This document shows, in pieces, positions 11,066-22,925 of a stretch of 64,000 nucleotides of DNA. The stretch comes from Galeruca laticollis (lineage: Eukaryota; Arthropoda; Insecta; Coleoptera; Chrysomelidae): NCBI GenBank assembly GCA_963921935.1, contig OY998182.1:37602028-37666027 (forward strand), in the 5' to 3' direction. Both the position numbers and the translations under genes were made by a program. The notes beneath the pieces were generated by a model that did not search any database, was not told the origin of the DNA, and worked only from the letters and a program-made list of their open reading frames with translations. Position 1 is the first letter of the stretch. Each line of letters opens with the position of its first letter.

Positions 11066-13509
11066 CCCATTAATGCCCAGAACTATTTTTTTGTAACTGT
11101 TTATAAATCTAGTGAAATTATAGGAGTTAACAACATAAATTAAACAAATTTATGGTTATTTTGAGTATTTTGTGTATCTTTTTTTCAATAACGACTGTTG
11201 CAAAAACGCAACACCGGGCAAAAAGGTTATATAGACAAAATTTAACAAAACAAAATAGTTTGGAGTAGTTTATTGAAAATACTTATAAAATATAATGTAA
11301 TTTATTCTGAATGATATTTAAAGAAACATTTCTCATGAAGGGTCACATTACATTTGGTGCATTTTTTTATTGTTGTGGAATGGCACATAGCACATCGTGT
11401 CCTCTTATTTTGTAAATCAATAAAATGACAGATATTGTCATAACGAGCATCTAAAGTAGTACGTTTGCGAATTGACTGCACCGGTCCTGGTCTAGATGGT
11501 GGCGTGCCAAAACATGTAAGCAGTCCCTTTGCAATATTTCTTCGAAATTCTAATAAATCCATATCCGGCTGATCTGAGACCTCCCTTCTCATTTTACGAT
11601 ATATAAGCCAGGCATTCTGTACGGCAACGTCAATTCCCCAAATAAAAAGTGGCCAATACCACTTCTTTGATCTCAGGCTTGTTCTGTAATATGCAACGTT
11701 TTGATCCATTCGATTTTTAACCAGGTCTGGTTGCACGACTTTAATTTTTTTATTCTCAGCAAATGAATATCTAGTAGCTTGATAAGTTGGGTTTGCACCT
11801 TGGCAATTAGAAGCAAGAATTACTAAGCTATTGTCATTCTATTTACATACTAAGAGTTCATTTTCTTTGTCGTAATATATTTCATACTGACCCCTTACCG
11901 ATTTTTTTGTAACCTGAGATAGAGGGCACTTTTCAACCCTATTGGATCGTAGTGTTGCCACATATCCTATCCCGTCGACAGTCAACTTATCTAATAGTTT
12001 TAAACCCGTAAAATAATTGTCTGCATATAAAACATGAGGTATACATTCATCGCCTATAAGTTTAGGAATATGATCGACAAACTGCAAACTTATACTTCCA
12101 CCTAGACCAAATTCTGCTTTATATTTATTTTCTTTACCCTTGGAACCTTGATAAATTTGGAAGTCAATTAGATATGCAGATTTTAGATTCCAGCACCAGC
12201 TTTTGTAGCCGAAACGTATTGGTTTCCCTTTTATTATAAAGACTTTCAATTCATCAACGCCCAATTCAAGTGTATGTCCTTTTTGGAAAGCATAACGAAC
12301 TGTTTCTTTTACAATATGGGTAAAAAGTTCATCACTAAAAAAAAATTGGAATATTTGAAGCGGAGTAAGCGGGTGCGAATAAAATGATGGCAGAAAATTA
12401 TTCCACTCCGATTTTTTTTTAGATAGACGGGAACATAGTAAATTATCGACAGGTAAATCGCCTTGAATCCAATTCCGTGAAATTTTAGCCGATTTTCTTC
12501 GTGTAGATAATCTCTGAGGAACTGTTTCTGTTTCGTCTTCGATAAATGACGCATCGTCGTTTATATCAAGTTGTTCTTCAGTTGTTGTGGTTTGCAGTAT
12601 TTCCCCAATATTTTCTTCGACAGAGTTTATGTTATCTTCGTCAATTCTTATAGCATCTTTTTCATGAAAAATGTTAACAACTGCTTCTGCTTCTGACTGT
12701 AATTGGGATCTACTCAAATTGTCAAATGTTCCACCAAAATCTTCATCACCGCTATTTTCATCGGTCAATTTGTGCGGATCGGGAGGGGCTATATACATTT
12801 GCACTGCTGGCTGACTGCAGAATGGTTGATTCTTCAAGAATTGTCATTATTTTGTGCGTTCTGGCTTTATATATCATTTTTGGCTGAGACCCAACTTGAT
12901 TAGTCCCTCTACTAAATTTTGAAGAAGATGGAATATTGCTGGACATTTTGAATACTAAAAGAAATAGAAACCTTTTGTCAAAACATATAATTTTTGTTTG
13001 TTTTTTTCTAGTTGCAACTAACTTATTATATTTAAAAATACTTTATACTTTAGTTCCCGGCGTTGTGAAAACGCAACACTTACAATTATAGGTACTTAAC
13101 ACTATAATAGCTTCGTGTTGCGAAAACGCAACACTAGTAAATAAACAAACACAAAAATCGTAAACAAAAAACATATAGTACTTACTTGATATATGGCTAA
13201 CAAATAATTCCTTTGGATCCCAATAGCACAAAAAAATCAATGTTTCTTCTAAAACTTTAAAACTGTTCACCCTTATGTTGAAAAAATCACAGTGCGACTT
13301 GTCACCAAATGAAACCCTCAACTTATTTCCTAAATTCTGCATACAAATGTCATTTATTAGTTCATATACTTATAGGTTTAGTTAAAGTTAACTGTAAAGA
13401 AAAGAAAATCTGCAATTTAAATAGATTTCAGTTAGCTATTGGCTCAATAGATGGGATTAGGTTCGCCACTACCACTTGTTGCGAAAACGCAACTTTGGGC
13501 ATGAATGGG
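11066..13509 (-). mobile_element. piggyBac-superfamily transposon with TTAA target duplications
   Basis: The ends are CCCATTAATGCCCAG at 11066 and, inverted, CCCATTCATGCCCAA at 13509. TTAA flanks both sides (11062-11065 and 13510-13513). Four short palindromes of the type GTTGCGAAAACGCAAC lie near both ends (about 11204, 13067, 13116 and 13480) and may be subterminal transposase sites. The transposase is on the minus strand. The insertion lies inside one unit of the ~206-bp tandem repeat; the neighbouring unit keeps the empty site CATAATTATCTTAAAAC (about 13710). Confidence 0.9.
11302..12946 (-). pseudogene. piggyBac transposase, disrupted
   Basis: Starts with MSSNIPSSSKFSRG at 12946, then changes frame near 12830. 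The main frame (12837-11839) has an acidic N-terminal region followed by LTPLQIFQFFFSDELFTHIV, GVDELK, GKPIRFGYKSWCWNL, DFQIYQG and VLYADNYFTGL. The VDE and ADN motifs carry candidate first and second catalytic Asp residues. About 100 residues usual between FTHIV and VDE are missing (internal deletion). A TAG near 11836-11838 separates the C-terminal part (11736-11302), which has the third Asp region (LFIWGIDVAVQNAWLIYR) and a cysteine-rich domain (CAMC...CTKC...HEKCFFKYH). It cannot encode a complete active enzyme. Family assignment is firm. Confidence 0.88.
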
Positions 13510-13990
13510 TTAAAAACATCACAACCACATTGCTTTCCTGAAACCAAGCTATGTATGGGTCATAGTTTGGTTCATCAGAATACAAGCAACTCCTTCCTTC
13601 TATTTCTTATAACTTCTGGCATATCTTCTATCCTTTTCTTCTTCTCTTTACACTCTTCCTTGGTTTCTTCTTTTCCTGTACATGCCTAGTATGGATCTAA
13701 GTTTGTCATAATTATCTTAAAACTTCACAACCACATTGTTTTTCTGAAACCAAGCTCTGTATGGTTCACAGTTTGATTCATCAGAATACAAGCGACTCCT
13801 ACTTTCTATATCTTATAACTTTTAGCAAATGTTTCTATCCTTTTCTTTCTTTACACTCTTCTTCGATTTCTTCTCTTCCTGTACGTGTCTAGGTTTGTCA
13901 CAATTACCTTAAACTTCACAACCACATTGTGTTCTTGACGTCAAGCTATGTATGGTCCATCAGGTCACAATAAATTTTCGAGGTTTCTTG

Positions 13991-15783
13991 ACAGTAGATA
14001 CCCCCCGCCGACCCCTTTACCAATTACATTTAATTCATATGGGATGCCATTAGCTGTCGGGTTTACCTTGCCGTCATGCATTTCCATCCCTAGTCACTAC
14101 ATTGTGTAAACTACTTCATGGATGAATTTACGACCAAATGTTTATTTTATTATATCACTTTATACATAGAGGTTTACTTCGCTTGGTTCCTGACTGGCTG
14201 GGGAATGGATCCAACCCTTAAGTCACTTCTCTTTAGACAAGCAGTGGGGGGTTTGTTCTATTCATCTAAGTTAGATAATGTTTTGAAATTTTGAATTTAA
14301 TTAATGTATTAATTTTAATCACAACTTTAACTTCATTCTAAGAAATAAAAAAATCCTGCAGATTTCAATTCACTATTGTAATAATTTCATTCTTTTTTAA
14401 TCATGATAACGATTCAATATTCATCATAAGATCACGTTGTAATATTAGACACGAGTTGTAGTATTGTACTCCGGCATATTAGCCACCATCTATTAACGTC
14501 AAACTTGTCATCATACATCATTTAGTTGATAATTTTAAATTAAAAGTTTTAACATGTGAATTATAATTGTACACCGTTATTAAATGGGTAATTTTAACAC
14601 ATTTTAATTAAGTACAAATGTTATTTGATTGTACATAGCAAGTGCAGGGTTTGATGTTTTTTGAGACACCAGTTGTATGTTTTTTTGACCTAAGTTCAAC
14701 TTTTTAAATTGTGTTTTCAATTTGTACTCAGTAGTACTCAGTACTCGTCTTTTCATTCACTCAATTTATATCTAGTGTGTACACAATACTTAGACAGTTC
14801 TTATTCTTATATGCCCATTGTTTTCATCTTCCATGTGCCCTTCTCGTATTTCTGTTTATTATTTATTTGCATTTCTATTTGTTCGTTAATTGAAGTTTTC
14901 TATTTAGATATTTTTATCTTGGTTGTTTTAGTTTTGACTTGTAGCGATTTAATTTAAAGTTAGTTCCTTGTTTCTTCTCTTTATGCCCATTGTTATTCAT
15001 TTTTGTAAGACAAAGTGGTGACTCTTTATCGCGAGTTCTCTTGCCACTGTTATATTTAATTATTTTATACATTTCTTTTTCGACAAAATGAGTATTTTCA
15101 AGATTATTCTGGATGACGAGGAGAAGATTTGATTAAGGTCGTATTACTCTGATTAAAAGCGTTGAATATTTGATGAATCTTGTTTCTAAATCATTATTAC
15201 ATTTTCAAGAAATTTTAATTCTGTTTGTGAGATAAAATCGTCGAGGCATTCCATTTATAACTTCAATTACAAACATACTTTTTTCTTAAATTCCCGAATA
15301 TCTCTTAATTGATGCCATTTAAAGGAACAGGGCGTGAAATTCTTCTCTAATTAAGTTTTTCAGACCCTCTAATTTTCTAATTTAAGCTTTTCTTTCCTGG
15401 ATTGGTGTGCGTTTGTGCTTTTTCTTTGAATGATATTATAATGTTTGTTTTAAAATAATAACAGACTCGCTTCAAAATACTGTATTTTATATTTAGAATT
15501 TCAAGTCTGAAATAAATTAGTCTGTAACTTCTCTCAAAAGGAAAAAAAACTGAATGAAGTCACAAAGTGACTTGTGCCAAAACTATAAATATTTTAGAAA
15601 TTCCTGCTGATATTTTTAGACAAACTTATTATTATATTTTGAAAGTAAATACGCACATAATTATACCCAAACAAAAATAATTCTTTTGAAATCGCTATCT
15701 ACTTTCTCGACGCAATTTCAGACCCCATAAAAGTATTCTAGTCACTCCATTGGATTATAATAATGTGCATCAAATGCTTAAGG
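13991..15783. other. No gene seen
   Basis: A+T-rich, pyrimidine-biased sequence between the tandem array and the pogo element. Short ORFs (e.g. 14709-14957) are hydrophobic low-complexity translations with no recognisable domain. No TIR, LTR or exon signal was identified. Confidence 0.5.
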
Positions 15784-16122
15784 TAGGGTAAATGCACCAA
15801 TGAATGAACACTCAAGACATTTTTGAACTTCACTGTATTTTTATTAACCGTCCGTACTGATTTTCAGCTCCAGAAAAATAACACTTCGTGTTCAATGAAA
15901 TAGTGAACATGTTGCATACGATAGTTACAGAAGTAGACAGTTTAAGACTTAGTAAAAAAATAAAATGTAAAATGTTGCATAATACCCCACTAAATGAAAG
16001 AATGCTACCATTGATTGAACATGGCTGATCCAATCAATGAACTTATGAAGAGAATAGACGTTGAACAATTTTTAATCAATGATTATCAACGACAACACAA
16101 CATATGGTTATACAAAATTATT

Positions 16123-16715
16123 TCAGACAAATTTCAGCATTTCTGGACATTCGAAAAAACCTCGTCTTATAAGCTTGGGTGCTTCAATCATTTCCACAAT
16201 TGAAGTTTTCTCGTACCATATTTGGTCAACACGTTTTGGCCATTTGAAAGTATTGGGACCTGCTGGTGTCAAAGCGCGAACTTCATATTCATCACCTTCT
16301 GCATTTTCCATTACTCCAGGAAAATATTTTTGGTTATACATTATTATGATATAAGCTCCAATAGTAATTTCTTGTGAATCATTGATTCTTGCTCCATTTT
16401 TATCCCTGTTGATATCATCCTCTGTGGAAGATAGTATATTCCTTATTTTGCTCGGATTGATATTATCAGAATATTTACGAATTTCAGGACACTCGTAGGA
16501 ACCACGTCTAATAAGCTTAAGTGCTTCGATCACTCCCGCAATTGAAGACTTCTTGTACCATATCTGGTCAACACAATCTGGCCATATAAAGGTATTAAGG
16601 CCAGCTGGTGCCATAGCGCGGACTTCATATTCATCATTGTCAATAGTTTCTACTATGCCCGGAAAATATTTCTGGTTATGCGTTATTATAACATAAGTTC
16701 CTACAGTGATATTTT
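16123..16715 (-). pseudogene. Tandemly duplicated C-terminal module of the pogo transposase
   Basis: The minus-strand ORF contains two copies of one module. Copy 1 (about 16700-16480) has NQKYFPG, YEVRAMAPAG, NTFIWPDCVDQIWYKKS and KLIRRGSYECPEI. Copy 2 (about 16370-16140) has NQKYFPG, YEVRALTPAG, NTFKWPKRVDQIWYEKT and KLIRRGFFECPEM. The spacing of about 340 bp indicates an unequal duplication inside the element. The sequence is reminiscent of small SH3-like modules found at the C-terminus of some insect transposases; that resemblance is my inference. The host-directed role, if any, is unknown. Confidence 0.65.
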
Positions 16716-16959
16716 GGGAAACACTAGGATTTTTATCTTCATTGCCAGTATCGATTATATCAGCCTGTAAACAGGTAACTTCTGTTGCTGGTGGTGCTTT
16801 GGTTCTTTTCGCGGTTCTTCTTGTGGTCGCTTCTTGTTTTTTTCTCTCTAATTGATTTTTGTTTCAATTTCTCAGCTTCTTTTTCCTTTTTCTCAGATTC
16901 TTTTATATCTGCATAGTCTTTCCATTTTTTGGAAGTGATGGCAAATGGCATTAAAGTTG

Positions 16960-18895
16960 CCTGTTTCCTTTTGCCACACTTTTTTTCAATATTTGGCCAA
17001 TGAAGATGTTGTAGCCATACGTATCTGGTAGTTTTCGGCTTCTGCGGCTCTTGATTATCGAAATCGACACTACTGTTATCTATTACTACGTCTATTTTAT
17101 CTGGAATGTCGAGTTCTTCTACAGCATTCAGATCTTTTACTTGTTTTTTTCTCGTAACCTTCTATTAGAGTATCATTATTAGTTATACTCTCTTGCTCGG
17201 TACCGTCCAATATATCTTCAGCATTTTCAATTTCTTCTATGATAACGTTTTCTATATCTTTCGTTCTATCCACATTCAATATTATTGTTGAATTGTCAGA
17301 TACGTTAGCTGGATAGAGAATACGATCAATTTCCAATGGTAGGTTCAACAGGTCATCTGTTAAGTCTGTTGTATATTCTTGTATATCCGGTATGTCAAAA
17401 TTAGCAATATTCTGCGAGTTTTCTTCGAAGGCCTATTCACATTCTTGGTTCATTCCATCAGCATTTCTCAAATTATTCGTTCCATCGGCATAGGTTGCTT
17501 CTTTACATATTTTCCAAAAGTTGTAGAACTGAATGTCGACTGCTTTTTCACCTTCATAGGCACCATTGAATTCTATCAAAGTTTTTGAATCTACATGATG
17601 TTTAATGACTTTCAGAACAGTTTCATGTTCGTCTCTGGTCACAGAAACTTCCTTGTCACATTTTAGGTCAAGCTGCTGTCTCCTTGTTGAAATGCATTGG
17701 GAATAATTCACAGCGTCTGCACTAAATGGAAACAATCCACATTTTCTGAAACCGTTTTTGATGATTTCCGGTTTGATCGATTTTTCAAAAGCTTTTTGGA
17801 AAAGAGGGGCAAAGGTATTTTTTGTAACTGATGTATTAGTGTTCTCTTTATGTTTCAAAATGGACTTTTTCCAGTGTCCTTTGAGAGACTTGAATACTGA
17901 TACGTCACAAGGTTGCAAGATATGTGTTGCATTGGGCTGAAGACAGTATAGTGTTATTCTTTTCTGTACACAGAAATTATAAAAATCCATATTGATATAC
18001 GATTTATGACTGTCAAGCAATAGTGAAACAGGAAATTTAATGTTGTTTTCTTGAAGCCAAGGGAAGAAAATATTTGCAATAAATTCGTAGAATGTTGCTC
18101 TCGTCACCCATCCACTATCTGATCGGCCAACACCCCACTCCTCAGATATAGTTTATGCAATATCTCTTGGAATACGCTTGTACGGGTACACAATCATAAG
18201 TGGAACATATTCTCCTGAGGCAGAAAATGTACAGAGAACCATTTTGTTTCTGGGCCACTAGCAATTTCATAAAAATTCCTGTAATTTTTGGGACCCAGAA
18301 GCTTTCCAGTTTTGGGACAAGTCTGCAAACCGGTTTCATCCCCATTAAAAATCCTATCAGGCTCAGAAAGGATATCTTCAACGCCTTCTCCAATTAAATA
18401 TTCCTTCATCTCCTGAAACCGTTTTCGAATATTTTCCTCTGTTACAGATGCTCTCGCCTTGGATATTAATTCTGTATTCCTTGTGGTTATTTTTGGATGT
18501 CTTTGTAAAAAAAGATGTAAACATTTACTACCCGGTCTATCATCCACGAATTCATTGTGCCTATCAACAGCTTTGAGGACACGTTGCACTGAGTCCTTCA
18601 CCTCATCGGGATGCATGGGAAGTCCTAATAGAGCTTTGGATAGAATCCAAGTTTCTAGAGTAGCTTCTTCTTCGGAGGTCAAAATGGTGGGATGCCCCAT
18701 TTTTCGAACCATAGGAACTTTTCCAGTGGTTTTGTTGAAAAGTGTACTTTTCGGAATCCCATATTGTCTGCTGGTCGCATTGATGGTGATTTCCTTTTTT
18801 CTTATTGCTTCCACGGCCTTCTGGAGACAGTCATCGGAATATCGGAATCTTACATACTTTTTCTGATGTTCTGGCTTGGACTTTCCACCTTAAAT
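16960..18895 (-). pseudogene. pogo-like transposase (psq HTH plus DDE_1), disrupted
   Basis: Transposase of the element at 15786-19550. The N-terminus (about 18890-18750) has a psq-type HTH: YSDDCLQKAVEAIRKKE, then ATSRQYGIPKSTLFNK. A CENP-B-like second HTH region follows (EEEATLETWILSKALLGLPM). DDE_1 catalytic motifs are FNGDETG (first Asp, about 18350), LLLDSHKSY (second, about 18020) and LQPCDVSVFKSLK (third, about 17910). A frameshift or stop between 18194 and 18107 splits the catalytic domain, and further breaks follow near 17430 and 17100. A Lys/Glu-rich stretch lies at 16951-16760. No initiating ATG is visible at the N-terminus; the first residues may come from another exon. Confidence 0.83.
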
Positions 18896-19587
18896 ATTTC
18901 TGTCAAATGATTGAAAAAAATATGAAATCAGAAAAAACAGAGAAAGAATAAATTGTTCTTTCACTGGAGCACCATTGATCTATGTTATGATTCAATGAAT
19001 GAACAAAGTCGTTCAATTACTGGATAGCAAGCTTAGTAGACATTTCCTGACGGAACTCGTGAAATAGCCTTTCTAAACGAGTATATAAGGATCAGATCGA
19101 TGAAACCTAGATTAACACGTAAAATCCCAATCAATGAACATTTTGTTCGTTTACTGGGCTCAGCACATGCACCAATGAATGAACACTCAAAGTTAATAAC
19201 GATTTCGGTGTATTTTGAGGTTAGGTTTTCGATAAAATCAGTTGAAATCAATTAATTGATGTGATAATGACGACACACCACACATCTCATTTGTTAATAT
19301 CTTATTCTGTACTATTGCTCACCTGGTTATTGCTTAGTATCGTTCCAATAACAGGTACGTTTCTCAAATTTTGTCAACAAAAACACAGCGGTACGTTCAT
19401 TCATAAGAACTGACTTGAACTAACGAAGTATCACGTTAAGAGGAACATGTTGCACGTCATGAGGGATATTGTAGTGTTTACGAGAAAGACACCATATTCT
19501 TAATAATTTCAGATATATTTCAATTTTTTCATTGACTGATGCATTTACCCTAACTAATGTATAATCAGTGACATTAGACCTTCTTCT

Positions 19588-20640
19588 TCAGATACTTATC
19601 CATTTCGTATATTGGCAAACATATTGACAGTAACGACTTTCTTTGTAGCTGCTCGAAACAATTCTGTTGAGGTTTTCCCAAACCAAGTTCGCAGATTCCG
19701 CAGGCATGAGATTATTCTCCCCTCCCGGTTCCCTTTGTCCTTTGACTTTCTCTTGTATTATTGATTGCAGTAAGGAGTATCGGTATTGATTTCTCTTGCC
19801 GTGTCCCAGATTTTCGAGTTTTCGTCTTTTGATGGCGTACGTAATTTCCAGTACTTTATTCATTCTTTTCAGCACTTCTTTGTTCGTCATGTGAGCTGTC
19901 CACTATATTTTGATCATTCTCCTGTACAGCCACATTTCAAATGCTTCAAGCTTTTTAGTAGTGGCTTCTGTTAGCGTCCATAATTCTACGCCATACAGTA
20001 ATACGGAAAAGATATAGCATCTCAGATGCCTTACCTTTGTTTCGAGTGATAGGTTGTAACTTTTAAACACGGCACTCATTTTGTTGATAACCATCTGATC
20101 TTTTCTTATGCGGCATTTTATTTCTTATGCGTTGGCCCATTGCTCATTTATTACAGTTCCAAGATAACAATATTGGTTCACTCGTTCTAACCGAGTTCCG
20201 TCGATATATAGATGAGCCTCGCTTATATCTTTCTTACTAATTATCATTTGTTTTGCAGACATTGATATTGAGACCATGTTATTGACTGTATTGCGTGATT
20301 CGGTCCATTAAACCTTTGCAATCCCTCCATAGTGTCTGCTATTAGTATGGTATCGTCGGCGTATCGGATATTGTTCAGTCTGACTCCATTCAAAAGAATA
20401 TCCTCCTCTACTCCGTTAAGGGCTTCGTTGAAAATTCCTTCCGAGTACATGTTGAATATTAACGGCGAGAGGATACGGCCCTGTCTGACCCCACGTAGTA
20501 TTTGCACCTGATCCGTTCGTTCTACATCTGGTTCCAGTATAAAAGTAGTTATTTTGCATGAATGATTGAATGCAATCGCCCTTCCCCTTCTTAAAAATAT
20601 CCAATACTTTGTAACGCGCACATCAGGTTATTCAAGAAGG
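19588..20640 (-). pseudogene. RTE-like LINE fragment (RT palm to C-terminus)
   Basis: Minus-strand RT pieces in order. From about 20600: VERTDQVQILRGVRQGRILS, then PLIFNMYSEGIF and the intact active site IRYADDTILIADT (about 20370-20340). Then LETKVRHLRCYIFSVLLYG (20040) with GVELWTLTEATTKKLEAFEM, and MTNKEVLKRMNKVLEIT ... LENLGHGKRNQYRYSLLQSI (19890-19750). This order matches the 3' half of RTE/BovB-type elements. Several frame changes make it inactive. The 5' half is absent. A ~122-bp tandem array begins next to it. Confidence 0.82.
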
Positions 20641-20699
20641 GGAAGGGGGAATCCAATGATAATATTCCCTTCTCCTGTGCAAAATAACTACTTTCAGAT

Positions 20700-21300
20700 G
20701 AGCACAAGTGGTTAACTTGGTAAACGCGCGTATCAGCATTGTTAAATTAAGGTTTTCACCCTTTCTTCACCATCAAAACGGTTGTCAGGACAGCGGATTT
20801 TACGCAAAACTATTTACAGCCATGCTGAGGTTGTTGATTTGATAACCGCGCATTTCTTCACCATATTATTTAGGTTTTTGTGTACCCGTTGCCATGGCGG
20901 TTTTACAATAACTGATTTAAGCTAAACGATAGTGGTCAACTTGGCAACCATGCATTTACTCACCATATGATTTGTGTTTTTGTTTACTACTAATCACAAC
21001 AATCGTTGCCATGAAAACAGTATTTCCATAACTGATTTCAGCTAAACGAAATTGGGGTCAACTTGGCAACCGCGCATTTCCTCACCATATTATTTAGGTT
21101 CTTGTGTACGAGTTACCATGTCAATGGCTGCCATGGCAACAGTTTTTCCATAACTTATTTCAGCTAAAAGAAAGTGGGGTCAACTTGGCAACCGCGCATT
21201 TCCTCGCCATATGATTTGGGTTTTTGTTTACTACTAATCACCACAAGCGTTGCCATGGCCACAGATTTTCCATAACTGATTTCAGCTAAACGAAAGTTGA
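20700..21300. repeat. Tandem repeat array, ~122-bp unit with an alternating two-type pattern
   Basis: The anchor TCAACTTGGCAACCGCGC (with variants) recurs at about 20711, 20831, 20936, 21058 and 21180. The last three are exactly 122 bp apart. Each unit contains TTTCCTCACCATAT, GTTGCCATGG, CCATAACTGATTTCAGCTAA. Units alternate between a TTTACTACTAATCAC type and a TGTAC...GTTACCATG type, which implies a dimeric higher-order unit of about 244 bp. No ORF is encoded. Confidence 0.8.
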
Positions 21301-21309
21301 GCCCTAGTA

Positions 21310-21694
21310 GTTCTGCCAAAAGTGTGGTATTCCAAATTACCGGATATCTTTCATAATCCCCGACTTCACTCTATTAACCGTCCAATCCTTGAGTATTAAT
21401 GCAAGCTCTTCATGAGTACTATTTCTATCCAACTCATATTTTCTGGAGTCACAAAATTCCATAAATATTTTCCAAGTGTATTTTTTACTATTGACACCAA
21501 AGAGGGAAAGTGACATTTTCAAAATAAATTGAATTAATGAAACATGAAAAAACTTTGTGTTGCTTAGCAATGTCATGGCATAAGTGATAACTACCCGTGA
21601 AAACTATCCATGGGTAGTGATCAGTGTAATGATGGTTATTTCGACAAACATGACTAGAACTAGATATTTTTTGAGCACCGAAATGTTCTACCAC
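21310..21694 (-). CDS. Short unidentified ORF fragment
   Basis: The minus-strand frame from 21576 to 21337 reads GVNSKKYTWKIFMEFCDSRK, then YELDRNSTHEELALILKDW before a stop. An overlapping frame extends upstream (21694-21488). The composition looks coding, and the pattern (W..F..FC..R..EL......EELA..L..W) weakly recalls the core-binding region of Crypton/KCTD-type tyrosine recombinase-like proteins. That is a guess. No catalytic residues are visible. It may be an old transposon fragment or a chance ORF. Confidence 0.25.
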
Positions 21695-21699
21695 TTTTA

Positions 21700-22396
21700 C
21701 TGTTTTCTTTCAAAGGTTGCGATTTTGTGCTGCATTTCTCCGGTCTCATTTCACCCTTTCCAAATAGAAGTAAAAAATATTAGAGGTTTGAAAAATTCCG
21801 CAATTATATCAAAGAAATCCAATAAAATATATTTTATCATAAACAAGCCATAAATATACACAATCATGCTTCTTTGATGTTTGAGATCGAAGAACCGATA
21901 AAAGGGAAAAGGATAAAGGATGTCGTTTGGTGTTAAAAGAAAAGCAGCCGAGTAGTTCGTCGTTGGTTTTATCCCCAACGCTAACTGTATTAATAAAACT
22001 TTGATGTCATGATGGAAAAACTTCGCCGGCAAGCAAAATCTATTGGAAAACTTCATGAAAGTTATAAAAAGTTTTGAACTGAGAAGGAAACTAATTTTAA
22101 CGGGGCGTCAAAAGTTCCAGAACTTTCTTGGGGCAACTTTTGCGGAGAAATGAATATTAAAGAATTGTGAAGTTAGTAAATATAGGGCTTTTCAACAAGT
22201 AATTTCAACTTTAGGATAACAATGAATCAATCTGGTATAATGTAACTCTCGAAAACTTCAATTACTTTAGCACAAAAGAAATGTAATCTTATTTCCGTCT
22301 AACTTTTTAAGAAGTTTTCACACTTGTTATTTAAATTTTTGAAATTTTCGAAGAAAAAACTTGTATCTCGAATCATCTCAATGTCAGTTTAACTAA
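21700..22396. other. No gene seen
   Basis: A+T-rich sequence left of gypsy copy 2. No ORF, exon signal or repeat was recognised. Confidence 0.5.
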
Positions 22397-22402
22397 TTAT
22401 TA

Positions 22403-22881
22403 TGGTTACGAAACGTAGTCCCTAAATCCGACTCTGTCTAAGCCAGGTATGAAAGTTAAAAGTATGGCGGATGCGCAGGGTTTCCTAGAATTGTTTACGA
22501 ATAGTGACTATCTTATCTACATTGTTTTTGTGTCCAGTCTTATCTAGAAAATGCCAGAAAGACAATTGTTTTTGTAAGCCGCTGTCCGGAATTTTCTAGT
22601 AAAAAAAGGCTGTAATATATAAGGAACCGATCAGGAAGAGTTAGTTAGTTGATAAAGTGATCTCGACAAATAAACAGTAAATAAGTGAATATAAAAGTGT
22701 TGATATAAATTAATAATTAAGTTTGTGTGCATATAAATTAAATTTAGGTGATTAGTTGAGTATATATAAATTAAGTGTTAGTGATTAGTTTAGTGATTAA
22801 ATAAATTAGTAAGTAGCCATACTGTGTGTTTAAAATTTATCCCACTCGTTTACCGTTTAAATAAATAAGAAAAACATTACA
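22403..22881 (+). repeat. 5' LTR of gypsy copy 2
   Basis: Begins TGGTTACGAAAC and ends AAACATTACA, followed by one base and the PBS at 22883. Relative to the 3' LTR it lacks about 13 bp near its start but is otherwise very similar. A TATAAGGAACC element (about 22618) is a likely core promoter. Confidence 0.88.
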
Positions 22882-22925
22882 TTGGTGTCAGATGTGGGGT
22901 AATATAAATAAATTGCTACGTAAAA

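Larger units (their letters stand above)
10600..13990. repeat. Tandem repeat array, period about 206 bp, interrupted by piggyBac
   Basis: The anchor TATGTATGGGTCAT-like sequence occurs at 10711, 10920, 13550, 13756 and 13947. Spacings are 209, (2630), 206 and 191 bp. Removing the 2448-bp piggyBac insertion plus one TTAA from the large gap leaves about 182 bp, i.e. one unit. Each unit also carries CCTAGTATGGGTCTAGGTTTG, CACAACCACATTG and a pyrimidine-rich stretch ending in CTGTACATG. No coding capacity is evident. Confidence 0.8.
15786..19550 (-). mobile_element. pogo-like (Tc1/mariner superfamily) transposon, complete ends
   Basis: Terminal inverted repeats GGGTAAATGCACCAATGAATG (here interrupted after 20: GGGTAAATGCACCAATGAAT) at 15786 and GGGTAAATGCATCAGTCAAT read inward from 19550. 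TA dinucleotides flank both ends (15784-15785, 19551-19552). Motifs of the type CAATGAATGAAC recur near both ends (about 15800, 16035, 18990, 19130 and 19172) and look like subterminal binding sites. The transposase is on the minus strand. Length is about 3.77 kb. Confidence 0.87.

Noticed and set aside
13309..13689. 126-residue plus-strand ORF overlapping the piggyBac right end
   Set aside because: It crosses the transposon boundary and the tandem repeat; low-complexity translation with no domain.
10600..13990. CRISPR-like array
   Set aside because: Units of about 206 bp with no short direct repeat/spacer structure, in a eukaryotic context; ordinary tandem repeats.
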